NCBI RefSeq assembly: GCF_000208745.1
Contig: NC_030856.1
Coordinates: 20,002,851 to 20,066,850, forward strand
Origin: Theobroma cacao
Lineage: Eukaryota > Streptophyta > Magnoliopsida > Malvales > Malvaceae
Length of the DNA: 64,000 nt
Direction of reading: 5' to 3'
Positions 33,720-46,315 of the stretch are shown here, piece after piece (position 1 is the first letter of the stretch; each line of letters opens with the position of its first letter). A model generated the notes under the pieces. That model was given only the letters and a program-made list of their open reading frames with translations. It was not told the DNA's origin and did no database searches. A program made the translations under genes and the position numbers.

Positions 33720-35228
33720 TTTTCATTGACCCAAAACTACACCAACTGCATAATCACTATCATCACACATTAGTTCAAAAGAAATATTCCAGTTAGGAAC
33801 AGTGATAATATGAGCAGAAATTAATCTCTTTTTCAATTCAACAAAAGCATCATGGCAAGCATCATCAAAATTAAAAGGAGTATCCTTTTCTAACAAATTA
33901 CATAGTGGTTTTGAAATTTTAGAAAAATCGAATAGCCCAGTAATGAATAGATATATCAGTCACCGGGTAAAGAAGCGAGGCGAGGCGTACTAATGAATCT
34001 CTTATAAAATTAAGCATGTCTTAAAAAACTACAAATGCCTTTAACAGGGTGGGAGGTGGAAGTTTTTCAATTGTTTCAATTTTTGCTTTATCTACTTCTA
34101 AACCTTTATTAGAAACTCGATGGCCTAAGACTATGTCTTCTTGCACCATAAAGTGATATTTTTCCTAATTTAAAATTAAATTAGTTTCTTCACATCTCTT
34201 AAGTACTCTAGCAAGATTAAATAAACAATTATCAAAATTATCCCCAAAAACTGAAAAATCATTCATAAATACTTTTCAACCATATAAAAAAAAATTTGAC
34301 ATCATACATATCTAAAAGTAGCTGGAGCATTACAAAGCCCAAAAGGCATTCTACGAAATGCAAAAGTTCCATAAGGACAAGTAAAGGTGGATTTTGCTTG
34401 GTCTTTAGGAGTAATGGCAATTTGATTATAACCAGAATAACCAAATAATAAAAATCCTTACTTGTTAGTCTATCAAGCATTTGATCAATAAAAGGTAGTG
34501 GAAAGTGATCTTTTCTAGTGACTTTGTTCAATTTTCTATAGTCCATACATACTCTCTATCTAGTCACAGTTTTAGTGGGAATGAGCTCATTATTTTCATT
34601 AGAAACTATAGTCATACCTCTTTTTTTTAGGGACACATTGGATTGAACTTACCCATGAATTGTCATAAATAGGATAGATAATACCCGCATCAAGCCACTT
34701 GATAGTTTCTTTCTTTATTACCTCTTTCATGATCGAATTCAACCTTCGTTGATGCTCAATGGCTACTTTGTGATTTTCTTCCAAAAGAATTTTGTGTATG
34801 CAAATTGATGGACTAATTCCTTTGATGTTTTCAATGTTCCACCCAATTGCTTTTCTGTAGTCTCTTAAAACTCGAAAGAGTTTATTTTCCTGTTCATCAA
34901 AAAGAAAAGAAGAAATAATTACTTGTAGTGTAGAAGAATTTCCCACAAAAGCATACTTTAAATGATTAGGTAGTGGTTTGAGCTCAAGTGAAGGAGGTTC
35001 TTCAATGGAAGGTTTGATTGGTGAAGTTGTAATTGATAATTCTAGAGACTCAAATTTGGATCTTGGGAAACATGAATGCGCATTAAGATAGTTAGCATAT
35101 TCAAGAACTTTTTCATCAATAATATCACATGAAGAATTCAAAGAAGTTTCCAGTGGATCTTGATGATTTTCAATAAACACATTATTCGTTATGTCATCCA
35201 CCACATTATTCGTTATGTCATCCACCAC
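33720..35228 (-). pseudogene. Reverse transcriptase of Athila-like copy 3, catalytic box mutated
   Basis: From the linker (CDIIDEKVLEYANYLNAHSCFPR...SLELKPLPNHLKYAF) into RT: HKILLEENHKVAIEHQRRLN, KEVIKKETIKWLDAGIIYPI, SWVSSIQCVPKKK, MDYRKLNKVTRKDHFPLPFIDQMLDRL, then after a shift YGTFAFRRMPFGLCNAPATF. The catalytic box reads FMND in place of FMDD (first Asp to Asn, codon 34261-34263). Stops and shifts occur at about 34600, 34440 and 34310. Further connection-domain sequence with heavy decay extends to 33720. Confidence 0.85.
35161..35228 (-). repeat. Short tandem duplication in pol linker
   Basis: The phrase ACATTATTCGTTATGTCATCCACC occurs twice in succession (35177-35229), encoding a duplicated VDDITNNV at the start of the linker frame. 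A recent local duplication, 24 bp and in frame. Confidence 0.8.
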
Positions 35229-35311
35229 ATTAATTAAGAAACATTTATCATGTTCACCGAAAAATTTTAAAGCTCTAAAAATACTAAATGTTACCTGTTG
35301 ATCTTCAACCC

Positions 35312-35840
35312 TTAAAGTAAGGTCAGTTTTTCTACATCAATTAAAGCTCGAGTAGTTCTCAAGAATGGTCTCCCAAGAATGACCGGTATTTCACGATCTT
35401 CCTTCATATCAAGAATAATAAAATCTACTAGAAAAATAAACTTACCAACTTTTACCAAAACATCTTCCACAATACCATAAAGATAGGTGATGGATTGATC
35501 AGCAAGTTGTAAAGTCACAGAAGTTGGCTTAATCTCTTCCAAACCAAATTTTTTTATAAATGGACAATGGCATCAAATTTATACTTGCACCCAAATCACA
35601 TAAAGATTTAGCAAAACAAAGAGCACCAATAGTGCAATAAATAGTAAAACTACCTGGATCTTTAAGCTTTGGTGGAAGCTTACTTTGAATGATGGCACTA
35701 CACTCTTTAGTAAGTGCAACAGTTTTAAACTCACCTAATTTCCTCTTTTGAGATAGTATGTTTTTCAAGAATGTAACATATCTTGGCATTTTTTCTAGAG
35801 CTTCAGTAAAGGGAATATTAATATGTAATTTTTTAAACAC
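35312..35840 (-). pseudogene. Aspartic protease of Athila-like copy 3
   Basis: KLHINIPFTEALEKMPRYVTFLKNILSQKRKLGEFKTVALTKECSAIIQSKLPPKLKDPGSFTIYCTIG, then CDLGASINLMPLS (active site), and after a frame break at about 35530 TLQLADQSITYLYGIVEDVLVKVGKFIFLVDFIILD and IPVILGRPFLRTTRALIDVE. The order and length match the protease of Athila-type pol. Active-site residues are preserved, but the reading frame is not. Confidence 0.85.
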
Positions 35841-35852
35841 ATCAATAAATCT

Positions 35853-37312
35853 CTAGAATTGTTTTTTAAGTTTTTCATTTTGAAATCTTTGAGGAAAAGG
35901 TGGTAGGGGTGTAGTAGTAGTTTTTAATTGTGATTTTTCTTTTGAATTCCCAACAGATTTTTCAACCACAATTTCTTTTTCAGTATCTTTTTCAATTTCT
36001 TTCTCATCAGATTGAATTGAAATTTCAGAATTTAAATCCTTACTACTTACCTCTTTTCCATTGCAAAGATGGATTACCTTACAATGTTCCTTACCTTTTC
36101 TTCTTGGGTTGGGTTCAGTATCACTTGGTAGGGTACTATGAAGTCTAATATTTAAAGCATTGGCAAATTGGCCCATTTGTGTCTCAAGATTTTTAATTGA
36201 AGCTGCTTGATTTTGAATGGAGGCATCAGTCTTTGTCATAAATACATAGGCCTTTGCTATGAATGTGATGTAGATGGGACAAGTGAAGGCTTTTTCTCTG
36301 GCATGGGGGCTCTAGATGAAAATCCAAGAGGAAAGTTTGACTTAGCTACTAATAAAGACCCTAGGTTGTTATTTCATGAAAAATTAGGATGATTCCTCCA
36401 ACCAGGTTTATGAGTGTTGGAATAGGGATTGTTTGTTGCCTATTTTCAATAAATTGACAAGACTCAGAATAGATGGGACAATTGTCATTGGAATGTCCTT
36501 CCCCACAAAATTCACATGTCATAAAAGAGTTCTAAATAGCATTAACACTCGGTTGATCTATTTTCTTTGCGAGAGAAGCCAATTATGTAGAAACAGTGTT
36601 TATCACATCTAATTCATGAATTCTAGCAATTTTTCTGGTACTGAATCTTTCATATGGCCATTGATAATTATTGGAAACTATCTTTTCAAGCAAATTATAA
36701 GCCTCGTAAATGGATTTACTCATAAGTGCACCTCCAACGGCAGCATCAATGGTAGTTTCAAAAAGTCCCAACAAAACATTATAAAAAGTCTGAACTTGCA
36801 ATCACTTAGGTAATCCATGGTAAAGATACCTTCTTATCAAATCCTTATACCTCTCCCAAGCCTCTTATAGTGATTCGAAATCAAATTGCATGAAAGAAGT
36901 GATATCATTCTACATCTTTGCTGACTTAGCAGGTAGGAAGAATTTTGCTAAGAATTTTTTAGCTAAATCATTCCAAGTATTAATGGAACTAATTGGAAGC
37001 AAATTTAACCAACTTTTTGCTTTATCTCTCAATGACAAAAGGGAAAAACCTTTAATCTTACGACATTATTAGTAACACCATTAGCTTTGAATGTATTGCA
37101 AATTTCTAAGTAATTTACAATATGATCATTTGGATCATCATTAGGCAAACTCCAAACTGAACAACAGTCTGAATCATCTAAATGATTGATGGCTTAATTT
37201 CAAAGTTGTTGGCTTGAATAAGAGGTCTTCAGATACTAGAGTGGAGATTTTGCATTCGTGGGACAGCATAATCCCCTAAAGACTTGGTCTCTTCCTCTAG
37301 TTGATCAGCCAT
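35853..37312 (-). pseudogene. Gag of Athila-like copy 3
   Basis: ATG complement at 37310-37312 (MADQL) about 0.2 kb from the PBS. More decayed than the gag at 21.7-23.2 kb: shifts near 37060 and 36810, with the central QTFYNVLLGLFETTIDAAVGGALMSKSIYEAYNLLEKIVSNNYQW recognisable, then the CEFCGEG...CP...C block and a C-terminal NPRRKGKEHCK...DEKEIEKDTEKEIVVEKSV segment. The 7-residue repeat of the sister copy is reduced to about two units. Confidence 0.8.
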
Positions 37313-37521
37313 TGTTTTATTTGGAGTAGAAACTTTTTTATTTTTCCTCTATAGTCTTTGAAAAGTCTTTTCAATTTCTGGATCAAAAGAAACAATTTTC
37401 AATTTTCGGCCTCTTCGCATACAACGACAAAAAGTACCTAAAAAATTAAACAAAAGAAAAGTCTAGATTAAAATTAAGAATGCTTGGTATTAATATTAAC
37501 AAGAGAAACTAAAAGTCAATT

Positions 37522-37538
37522 CCCTGGCAATGATGCCA
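37522..37538 (-). promoter_or_regulatory. Decayed Asp-tRNA primer-binding site
   Basis: Plus-strand CCCTGGCAATGATGCCA occupies the place of CCCCGGCAACGGCGCCA, with four changes, all C-to-T or G-to-A. It lies six bases from the LTR at 37545. Confidence 0.7.
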
Positions 37539-37544
37539 AAAAGT

Positions 37545-39110
37545 TATTGTTGATTTCTCATGCAAGTGCACATATTGTTAACAAGTAATATAATAGTAAG
37601 TAGAATTCGTTCCCATGGAGAATTGAGTTAATTCCTGATTGCTAACTACTAAAATTTTATTACCATAATCTTATCCAAACAACCTAATTATTAAAAAGAA
37701 AAATTGAAACTAATAACTAAAACTAATCTAAAATCTATCAACAAAATTATTTTATTAAGTTCGAGTAACTATCAGACCTTATATTATGATATCCTTCAAT
37801 ACTTCATTTGAATATTGTTTCTCTCTCTTAATTCAGTTTAATGGATTAAGTTGCTAACCTAAAGTCCTAAATTATTTACAAACCTCTTTCGAGTTTCTCA
37901 TAAAAATACCTTTCTCAATTAATTTACTATATGTCTATGTAAATTAAATTGAAGAAAGATTCATTAAGTTCATGCTTTAATTTCGGCTACATATGGTTTA
38001 TAAGTGTATGTCTACCCTATATGCAAATCAAATCACCTAATCAACTAAAAGTATTTGATCATACGCTATTATATTAAAGGTCTACCTAATCTCCTTTATC
38101 AAGGTTTAACCTAGGTTTCCAATTCAATCTAATTGGTGATTAGGCAATTAGAAGCACTAAGAATATAATAAAATAAACAACTTAAATCCAACAAACATAA
38201 GCAAAAGAGAGATAAATAAATCAGACTACTTATTGAGTTCAATCATAATCTTAGATAAACAATTTATTTCCCCATCAAGTCACACATCATCATCAAATTA
38301 AAATTAATCATCAAAACCAAAACCAAGAAAATAAAATAACAACAAAAAGATAAAAGGAACCCAAGAGTTGAATTCTTGATCTCCAAATCTTCTTGAATTC
38401 TTCAATTTCTTCTTTAGCTCCAATAAGACTTTTCCTTAATGACTTTGTGGCTTGATTTTCAACTTTCAATCTTGTGTTCGTTCTCCCATTTAAAAGTCTT
38501 TTGTAATGTTGTTTTTATAGTATTTTGAAGTTAGGCCAAGTTGGATAAAGAAAGAATTCAATTCGAACTAAAATTTCCTCATCAGTCTATGTGGGTCGTG
38601 GCCTACTTTCTCCAAAGCCGTGGCCTTTACCATTTAAATAGTAGAAATCGTAATTGTTCTAGGACTTCTACAATGCTTTAACTTTGACATGATTTTTGAC
38701 CACATTCAGGGCAGAAATTGGTAAAGTCGTAAACATGAAAGTTGTATATTTTTCTCTTGGCTTTCCAATGATTTAAGAATCACTTCATTTAAAGAGTTGT
38801 AGAGATAGTTATGGCCAAAATTCTTAACCATGTGCTGTGGAAGTTTGCACCTTACAATTGCTTTTCTTTTTCCACTTGAATTCTTCTTTCATAAAACACT
38901 TACAAAAGCACAGATAAATCAATAACAACTTATCTTAATCATATTAACACCAAATAAAGCATAAAATTAGCTAAGTTTAGATTGCCTCACCTAAATTAAC
39001 TAATTTAAAATAATTAAATAAAACTCACTAATTTCTATACATTACTACAAGAACTAAGCCAAATGATTATCAAAATTAAGCTTAAATAACTCTATATCAT
39101 AGACTTATCA
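37545..39110 (-). repeat. Athila-like LTR copy 4 (5' LTR, 1566 bp)
   Basis: Begins TATTGTTGATTTCTC (the expected terminal TG has become TA) and ends ATAGACTTATCA at 39110. Colinear with 17032-18540. It is the outermost LTR of the array. The right flank AGTAC (39111-39115) does not match CATAC left of copy 1. Confidence 0.8.
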
Positions 39111-42100
39111 AGTACAAGATGAGACAAGGAATATCACAAAGGAATAATGGAAGTCAAAGCTCTAAGTGTGTTGTCGGTTTAATACACGCAAGTGCACATG
39201 GTTGTACAAGTAATATAAAAAGAAGTTGAGTATCGTTTCCCACAGATATTTGTACCTATTCGTACTAAGTATTAAATGTTTAATAAAGTTTATTCTTACG
39301 AAGCACTCGATTTTGAATGATTGATTAAATTAAAAATGATTATTAAAACTAAGTACATAAAAAGGAATAGAATTTCTCTAAAAAAATTGTCATAGCCCTA
39401 ATCCCGAGCCATGACCGGTGCATTGACCTAATAGGCATGGCCCACTAGGCTCAAGCAACCCTTTCTATGAAAACTTGTTCATCAGACCATCTGTCCCTCA
39501 TTTACCTCTAAAGTTCTTAATTCATAGTTTTCAAAAATAATTTCTTCTCAAGAATAAATCATGGTAACCAAAAATATACCATTCACAAAATAATACTACC
39601 ATTTGCCAACCTGTGGTGACATTATCATGCAAACCAAACATACAGTGTTTACAACAAATCTTACGAATTACATTTAAATAACCATATACACATACAAAAG
39701 ACCTTGACTATCATTGGAGTGACTCTGGCATGAGTATTATCATAGAGTGTCCTGGTAAACCTACCGTACGATGACTAGGGGGAAGCACCTCTACCTAGGA
39801 TCCAACTACCTTCAAACTTGAAAACTAAAATATGAAGTTGAAAAGAATGAGTATAAACTCAATGAGTGAACATAAGAATGAAACAAGTAAACAATACAAA
39901 AAGTTTTCGAAAATATGATGCACTCGTTTTAAAACCATGCAATTTAGCTTAATTTCTTGTAAAGCCCCTTAATTCAACCTTTGATTATTTAATCCCTTAG
40001 GGTGAAGGATCTATGATCAACAATGAAGTTGAAAAGAGTGGAAAATACAGCAAATATCCAAGCAAGACAAGTAAGACAAAGAATTTCTCGCTGCAATGAA
40101 AATCAATTTAGAAGCAATTAACAATTTCAACATTCAACATTCAACATTCATTGCAATCACATAATATTTTCGCTAACCTCTCTATGATATGTATAAACAT
40201 GTATACAACTACCGACTCATCAGCTCATGTGCAGTCCCACACCGCACATAGCTGGAATCATCATGTGCACTCCCACACTGCACAAGGCAATATCATCATG
40301 TACACTTCCACACCACATCATCACCGACATGTGCACTCCCACAACGCACACCACCGGCACCGCCACGTGCACTCTCACACTGCACATGCACGGTTACAGT
40401 TATCATACAACATTATCATTCAAGGCATAACATACATATCCACATAATATAGGAACACATGGTTTCATTATATTACACATTTCATAGTATAAAAACGTTT
40501 CATCAATGGCTTGTTCCCATGCACATTTTAAAGAAAAGACCAATAAAATATTTTAAATGATTCAATCAAACACATATGCATTTATCCCAAAACATTTTAA
40601 TGCAAGTTCACTCACCTATCTTTGTTGATTATTTGATCAACTCCAACTTCGACTAATGCTCCAAATGGAGATGTGGGGTCTCGTTGGAACCTATCACACA
40701 CGATAGCATCACAACCAACCCAATTTACTTGAATATTATTCCAAAAGATGTTTCCTAAATCAAACTTTACTAGTTATTCCTAACTAGTTTCCAATTACCG
40801 TTTCCAAGTCATTAATTTGCACCATTCTAGTCACGCTAGAAATAAATAAATATCCTTCAACAATAGAACAACCCACAAATCTAATTATTGGCATCATCAA
40901 CAACTTAAAAATCAACCCTAACTCATTACTCACATTGGTGAACTTGTAGTTGAATCCTTTAGTGAGAATTTAAGAGAGAATATTCTTTCAAGGGTGGTTC
41001 TCAAGCTATTTTGAAAAGTCTCTCTCTCTTAAATGTTCAGCTAGTGAGAAAAAGTGCATAGGAAAAAACTTTTTGAGGGTTTTTGAGGTGAAAAAGTGAA
41101 AGAGAACGAAAAACCCTATGAAAAAGTGTACCAAAAACATGAGATTTGAGGTCACTATGAGAAGATTATGGAGGTTTTAAGGGTGGCTTCCATGGAAGAT
41201 GGAAAACTTGAAATGGGCAAGAAAGATGGGAACAAGAAGAAAAAGCTGCTTGAAGTGAGGATAAAGTGCTAGAACTTTAGATATTTATCTCTAAAGTTAG
41301 TCAAAGTTTCATATAATTTACAAAAATACCCTTTTTTGTTCTTATGCTGCAGTACTTTCATTTTGACAAAGATTTTGACCACTTTCCAATCAGAATTGGC
41401 AAAGTGGTAAACATTAAAGTTGTATCCCTACCTCTTAGTTTTAATGGTCCAAAAAACATGTCATTTGGACTTCTGTAGTGGGAGATATGCTTGAAAAATC
41501 GAAACATATGCAAATAAAGCAACAGCCCATTATGCAAATTTCTTCACTAATTGAAATTATTTTTGATGCTACTCCTATAAAAACATAGAATAAATATAAA
41601 TAATGTAAAACTATCATTATTAACTTAAAATAAATATTTAAACATAAATTAAACTAAACTAATAAAATAAATAAAAATACCTAAATTCGATCTTAAATCT
41701 AGTCTAACTTAGACTAATTAGGTATTTAATCTCCCATTAAATAATGAATTTGATGCACTCATCAGTCTACCTCTAGTTACGCGTCTATAGAGGTGAAGGT
41801 TTCACAAAAATATTAATTCAAAGCCTAGAATTATGGTGTCTTTCAAAATTTCATCTAAATTTAATCATTGTCCTTAACTTAGATTAATGGGATACATAGC
41901 TAACCTAGAATCCATTTTATGTACAAGTCTTTATTGAGATCTTGCACACATACCTTTTCAAAACTAATTTTATATGTCTATGTAAATTAATTAGAAAAGG
42001 TTCATTATGTTCGTGTTCTAATTTGGCTATCTTAGGCATTTAGATATATATCTATCCTAAATACAAAACTATCACCTAACTCGGAAGTGAATCGAACATA

Positions 42101-42600
42101 AGCTATTCAAAATAATGGCTTATTCTAAACTCCCTCCGTCAAGTTACATTTAGAGACCCATTACATTTCAACTAGTGATCAAGCAGTGAAAAGCAATAAG
42201 CACAGAATTGAATAAAACCATGCATCATCCATAATGAAATAACCCATAATCCTAGAAAACAAATTTAGTTAATCATTTTTTTTACAGCATACATAACCAT
42301 TTCAAAAGAAAAGATCATTTCTAAAGCAAAAGAACAAGAAAGAAATGAAAACTAAAAAGAATATCAAAGCTTTTTTGATTCTCGATCTTTGGTTGCCCTC
42401 AATTTCTTCTCGTTTCTCTTGTTGGAGAGCCCTTTTCTTTTCTCACAAAAACTGCTGTTCATTCACTCTTTGAGTCCTATTCAGCTACTAAAAATCACAT
42501 ATTTATAGCCTCTAGAAAACCCTAAAACTCAATTCCTAATTGGCTGCAATAAGAAATTATTTTGAATTTTTGGATAATTCTAATTAGTACCTATTAATCC
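39111..42600. repeat. Mosaic of LTR fragments
   Basis: A related but distinct LTR starts at 39172 (TGTCGGTTTAATACACGCAAGTGC) and is interrupted at 39388 by a second LTR type (TGTCATAGCCCTAATCCC). That type runs through a minisatellite (40228-40393) and an AAACCCTCAAAAA leader-like part (about 41040-41110, minus). Sequence resembling the end of Athila-like LTRs lies at 41340-41764 (ends CACTCATCA). The first LTR type resumes at about 41765 and fades by 42600. I could not define TSDs, so the order of events is uncertain. No coding frame is credible. Confidence 0.55.
40228..40393. repeat. Minisatellite, about 36-bp unit, five copies
   Basis: Units starting TGTGCACTCCCACACTGCACA recur at about 40228, 40265, 40300, 40331 and 40368, with variable 10-15 bp tails (ATCATCA, CACCGGCACC and so on). 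GC-rich relative to the surroundings. It makes a His/Thr-rich open frame on the plus strand that is a by-product of the repeat. Confidence 0.75.
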
Positions 42601-42918
42601 AAATATATAGGTCAAAGTATGCATGAGATGCACAAATGAAATTGGGTGCTATCTGAAGGACAAAATAAATCAAAATATTACAAATTACAAATTATTGAAA
42701 TATTATATAATACATATATGGATATGTATAATCGGGTTCGAGTTTAGGATATCCTTAGGGTGATACCCTAAACTTATTCAAACTTGAGTCAGGTATTAAA
42801 AGCATTACACGAATCCACTCCATAATTGAATATAGGATACTTGAACTCTATGTTATCAGGTTAGGTACCTGCGGATACCCATATAACAATAACCCATTTA
42901 CATCCATATCCCTATCTT
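42601..42918. other. 3' flank of the minus-strand kinase gene
   Basis: AT-rich, no coding frame. It may contain the 3' UTR of the kinase gene; no convincing polyadenylation signal was singled out. Confidence 0.4.
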
Positions 42919-45900
42919 TTATCTAGCTTCTAGCATAGTAATGGTGACTACATTTTTAGTAAAAGATGTTCCATATAAAGCTAATGTATTTGTATCACAA
43001 GAACTTCTTTCTGAGAAGAATCCAGGCTCTTGTGGTTGAGGTAGTGTGACCTCGTCATTGTCCAACATCAAAACCACAGATGACATTACTGGCCTGTTTT
43101 CCAAGTGTTTTTGTGCACATAGTAAACCTACTTGAATGCATCTGAGAACTTGGGCTTCAACACATGAATCTTCCAAACATGGATCTATCAGCTCCAAAGC
43201 CCTGCCATCATTCCACAACAACCATGCCTAAAACAAATTGCAATTTCACATTTCAGTTTTAATATATATGAAAGGTTAATGAGAAAACATGCAAGAGTGC
43301 AAAAGTAGTACTTAATCACTTGTACCCACATGTCCCAAAAGATTGTGATAATGATCTGGATGGTTAAAGCCTCTGTTCTGTTTGCCACTTATTATCTCTA
43401 ATAAAAGCACCCCAAAGCTAAACACATCTGACTTCACTGAAAATTTCCCATCGATTGCATATTCTGGAGACATATAACCACTAAAAAAAAATCAAACATA
43501 AACTTTAAAAATGGTGGAAATGCATTTTTTTGCACAAGAAAATTGTAATAAACTTACTATGTCCCAACTACTCGCTTTGTTTTGGCTTCGAATTGATCAG
43601 CTCTGAACATTTTAGCTATACCAAAGTCTGAAATATTGGGGTTCAACTCATTGTCTAGTAAGATATTGCTGGACTTCAAATCCCTATGAATGATTCGCAA
43701 TCTTGAATCATGGTGGAGGTAAAGAAGTCCTCTTGCGATTCCCATAATAATTTCAAAACGCTTTGGCCAGGTCAACATCACTTTCTTAATTTGATCTGCA
43801 TAACATTCCATTCGAGTTCATCTTAATTAGTACTTTCTTTATTATAATTTTAAGACCAAAACAGAGGACTCTGTACTAACATATCAATGGAGTAGAGATT
43901 TTGAAAATTTTACAAGTGAAGTTGAGGCAAAAGAGAATGGAGTTTAGACAAACGAACCAAAAATAAAGCAATCCAAGCTTTTGTTAGGCATAAACTCATA
44001 AATGAGCATCCTTTCATCTCCTTCAATGCAACAGCCCAAAAGTCTGACAAGATTTTTATGCTGAAGCTTAGCTATCATTACAACTTCATTCTTGAACTCT
44101 TCAACACCTTGCTGGGAATTCCCTGAGAGCCTCTTCACCGCTACTTGCTGTCCCTTAAATAGCTCACCCTGCAGATTATTGTGTGTAAGAACTGAGGTCA
44201 CCCTTCCCTTCAATGGATTATGCAATGAAGAGGACATCATCTCTATTACCTTGTACACAAGTCCAAAACCTCCTTCTCCTATTTTATTTGAATTGGAGAA
44301 GTTGTTGGTGGCAGATGCAATGGTAGCAAAATCAAATAATGGTAACTCTAGGTCTTCTCTGCCTGTTGCTGATCCTACATGTGAAAGAACAAGTCTTATG
44401 AATCTAAAGTTGGAAGAAATTTAAATGAGTCCAACTTTCACTTACTACTTTGCAGCGTAAGAAGTGCATTTTGATAACAAAATGAAAGAGAGAGAAAGTC
44501 ATTAGAACAGGGGCTAACAGACTAGTAAGGCACGGTGGCCATACATAGGACAAGACAGATGGCTTGGTCGGCCATTTACCTTGGTGCAAAAGAAACAAAA
44601 TAACAAACTATGCACTGAAATATAAAATGACAGTGTCAGTGTCAGGTGCATGGCAGATATGTTTGTTATGCACCTGCACGTGACTTACATACTGACTTTA
44701 GCGTAAATAAAATACAAGCTTTACTATAATTCTAACACATATTGCCATGCATTATCAAGAAATGATGTTAGATGCAGTACTTGCTCAGGGCACAAACATG
44801 TTCCCCATATTTCTTAAGTCTGAGGGTAATACTAACAACAGCGGATGAGTTACTTTGTTTACCTCTTTTCTTTCTCCTATTCTTCCAAATCGTATACCAT
44901 GCCAAAAAGGAAGCAAGCAGCACAGAAATCGTTGATGCGGCCACCACAAGCATTGTTCTTTTACTTTTCCAACTTGATTCACCTGTTGATTTTTTACCTA
45001 CAACTCAAAATGCAGCAGTAATTGTCATGGTCCAGCAAGTTCAAGTTATTCATATCTAGGGCAGTTCAATAATTATCATTAACTGATAAGTAAGAAAAAT
45101 TTTCAAAGTCCTTAAGCATTCTAGGTTGATACTTGCAGCATAATACTCAAAATCATGACTTAGTTACCAGTTTAATGTCCATGCTCGAATGAAGGTTAAC
45201 ATTAAAAAGTGAAGAAATGTCCATTTCAGGTTCACTTACTTAGTTCTGAAGCTGGCATCCGAATATAGATATCTTGCTCACTTTCTCCTTGAATGAATTC
45301 CCGCATATCAATCAGCTTGCCGAACCACATCAAACATCCACTACCACCATTAGAAATATCTGAATTAGCATATGCTGTGCAAGAACAATTCTTCAAGCAC
45401 TTTGCCCTGCAGTCTTTGAGGTTCATGCTGTGATAGAACTTAAATTCCAACATGTCTGGCAATTTTACGTTTGTAAGTTTCACAAATCCCTCTCCCTTCT
45501 GGCAATCTAACGGTGTCATTCTTACACATCCACCAGTCCAATTGAGTACTTGCCACTGGCGTTGAAATCTGGGACGAAACCCTGTCAAGCAATCACAATT
45601 TGGACTTGTATTGATTCTGCAAATTCCGTTGGGGCCACACTTTGCATAACCATCACACAAGTCGTTCTGCACTGTATACATGACCGTCCATTCGGTGCTA
45701 TTTCCAAACAACACAAGACGTTGAAGCAAACCCGATTGACTCACCATAAATCTCGTTATGACAAAATTGTCCTTCACTTCGTACTTATAGTAAAGCTCCT
45801 CTGTGGTATCAACAAAAATAGGTTTAATAACTGTGTTTTGCTGTATTGAAACACCACTAAATCCAATTCCATTCCATGACCCAGTACGAAACCTCTTCTT

Positions 45901-46315
45901 CATTCCCTCACGAAGAACAAGCTGAGGCAAGCCATTATTATCAACTCGGTAAGTAAAATCTCCAGGAGATGGATCATTAAGATCCTTCCAGGCTGTGAAA
46001 TATCGATTTACACCAGTTATTAAGTTCCATCCCATCTTCATCCCTGGCAGTTGAGTGTCCGATGGAAAATCAAAACTTTCCCACAAGTAGCTTTTTGTAT
46101 CTTCAATATCCTTCTCTCTAACAACAAAATTTCCTGAATCTAACAGTTGTGCAACTGGATTTTCTGCTGCTCTGGATAAATTGGATGACCAGACAGTATT
46201 GTTTTCTCCGTCAAAGATAACAAGATTACCAGTGCTTGAAATGCTAAAGATGGCGTGTGAATCTTTAACTGGGTTTTCTCTATTAGCAACCCATACAACA
46301 ATATCATAAAAGCTT
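42919..46315 (-). pseudogene. G-type (S-locus) lectin receptor-like kinase, 5'-truncated
   Basis: Plasma-membrane receptor Ser/Thr kinase family. Seven exons in minus order: about 46315-45240, 44997-44863, 44374-44250, 44168-43958, 43795-43558, 43480-43330, 43227-42919. All splice sites are GT-AG and all phases join without a stop. Exon 1 holds the second half of the B-lectin domain ([22 protein letters not shown]), the S-locus glycoprotein domain with an EGF-like Cys cluster (CDGYAKCGPNGIC) and PAN (CRAKCLKNCSCTAYAN). Exon 2 is the transmembrane helix (TMLVVAASTISVLLASFLAWY) plus basic stop-transfer. Exons 3-7 are kinase: [28 protein letters not shown]. No signal peptide, first lectin half or ATG is present: homology stops at about 46315 in repeat-like AT-rich sequence with an in-frame TGA upstream. 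About 745 residues remain versus 800-850 usual. Either a truncated pseudogene or a gene with an unseen distant first exon. Confidence 0.9.

Larger units (their letters stand above)
24856..39110 (-). mobile_element. Athila-like element with env-like gene, twice interrupted
   Basis: Read on the minus strand: 5' LTR 39110-37545, decayed Asp PBS, gag 37312-35853, protease, RT, RNase H, remnant integrase to about 32700, a GC-rich spacer (32455-32090), env-like gene (30440-26355), 3' UTR (26340-24856) and the shared 3' LTR (24855-23427). Two insertions sit inside: a truncated LTR of the same family (31141-32035) in the spacer and a forward chromovirus solo LTR (27429-30405) in the env-like gene. 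This parsimonious reading is inference. Alternatively it is a tandem array made by unequal exchange between LTRs. Integrase has lost its zinc finger and most of its core, and the RT catalytic box is mutated. Confidence 0.7.

Noticed and set aside
17027..39115. Target-site duplication for the whole Athila-like array
   Set aside because: CATAC and AGTAC at the outer ends match at only three of five positions and the flanks do not reconstruct a continuous target.
40151..40447. His/Thr-rich open frames
   Set aside because: They are by-products of the CAC-rich minisatellite, which is open in two frames at once.
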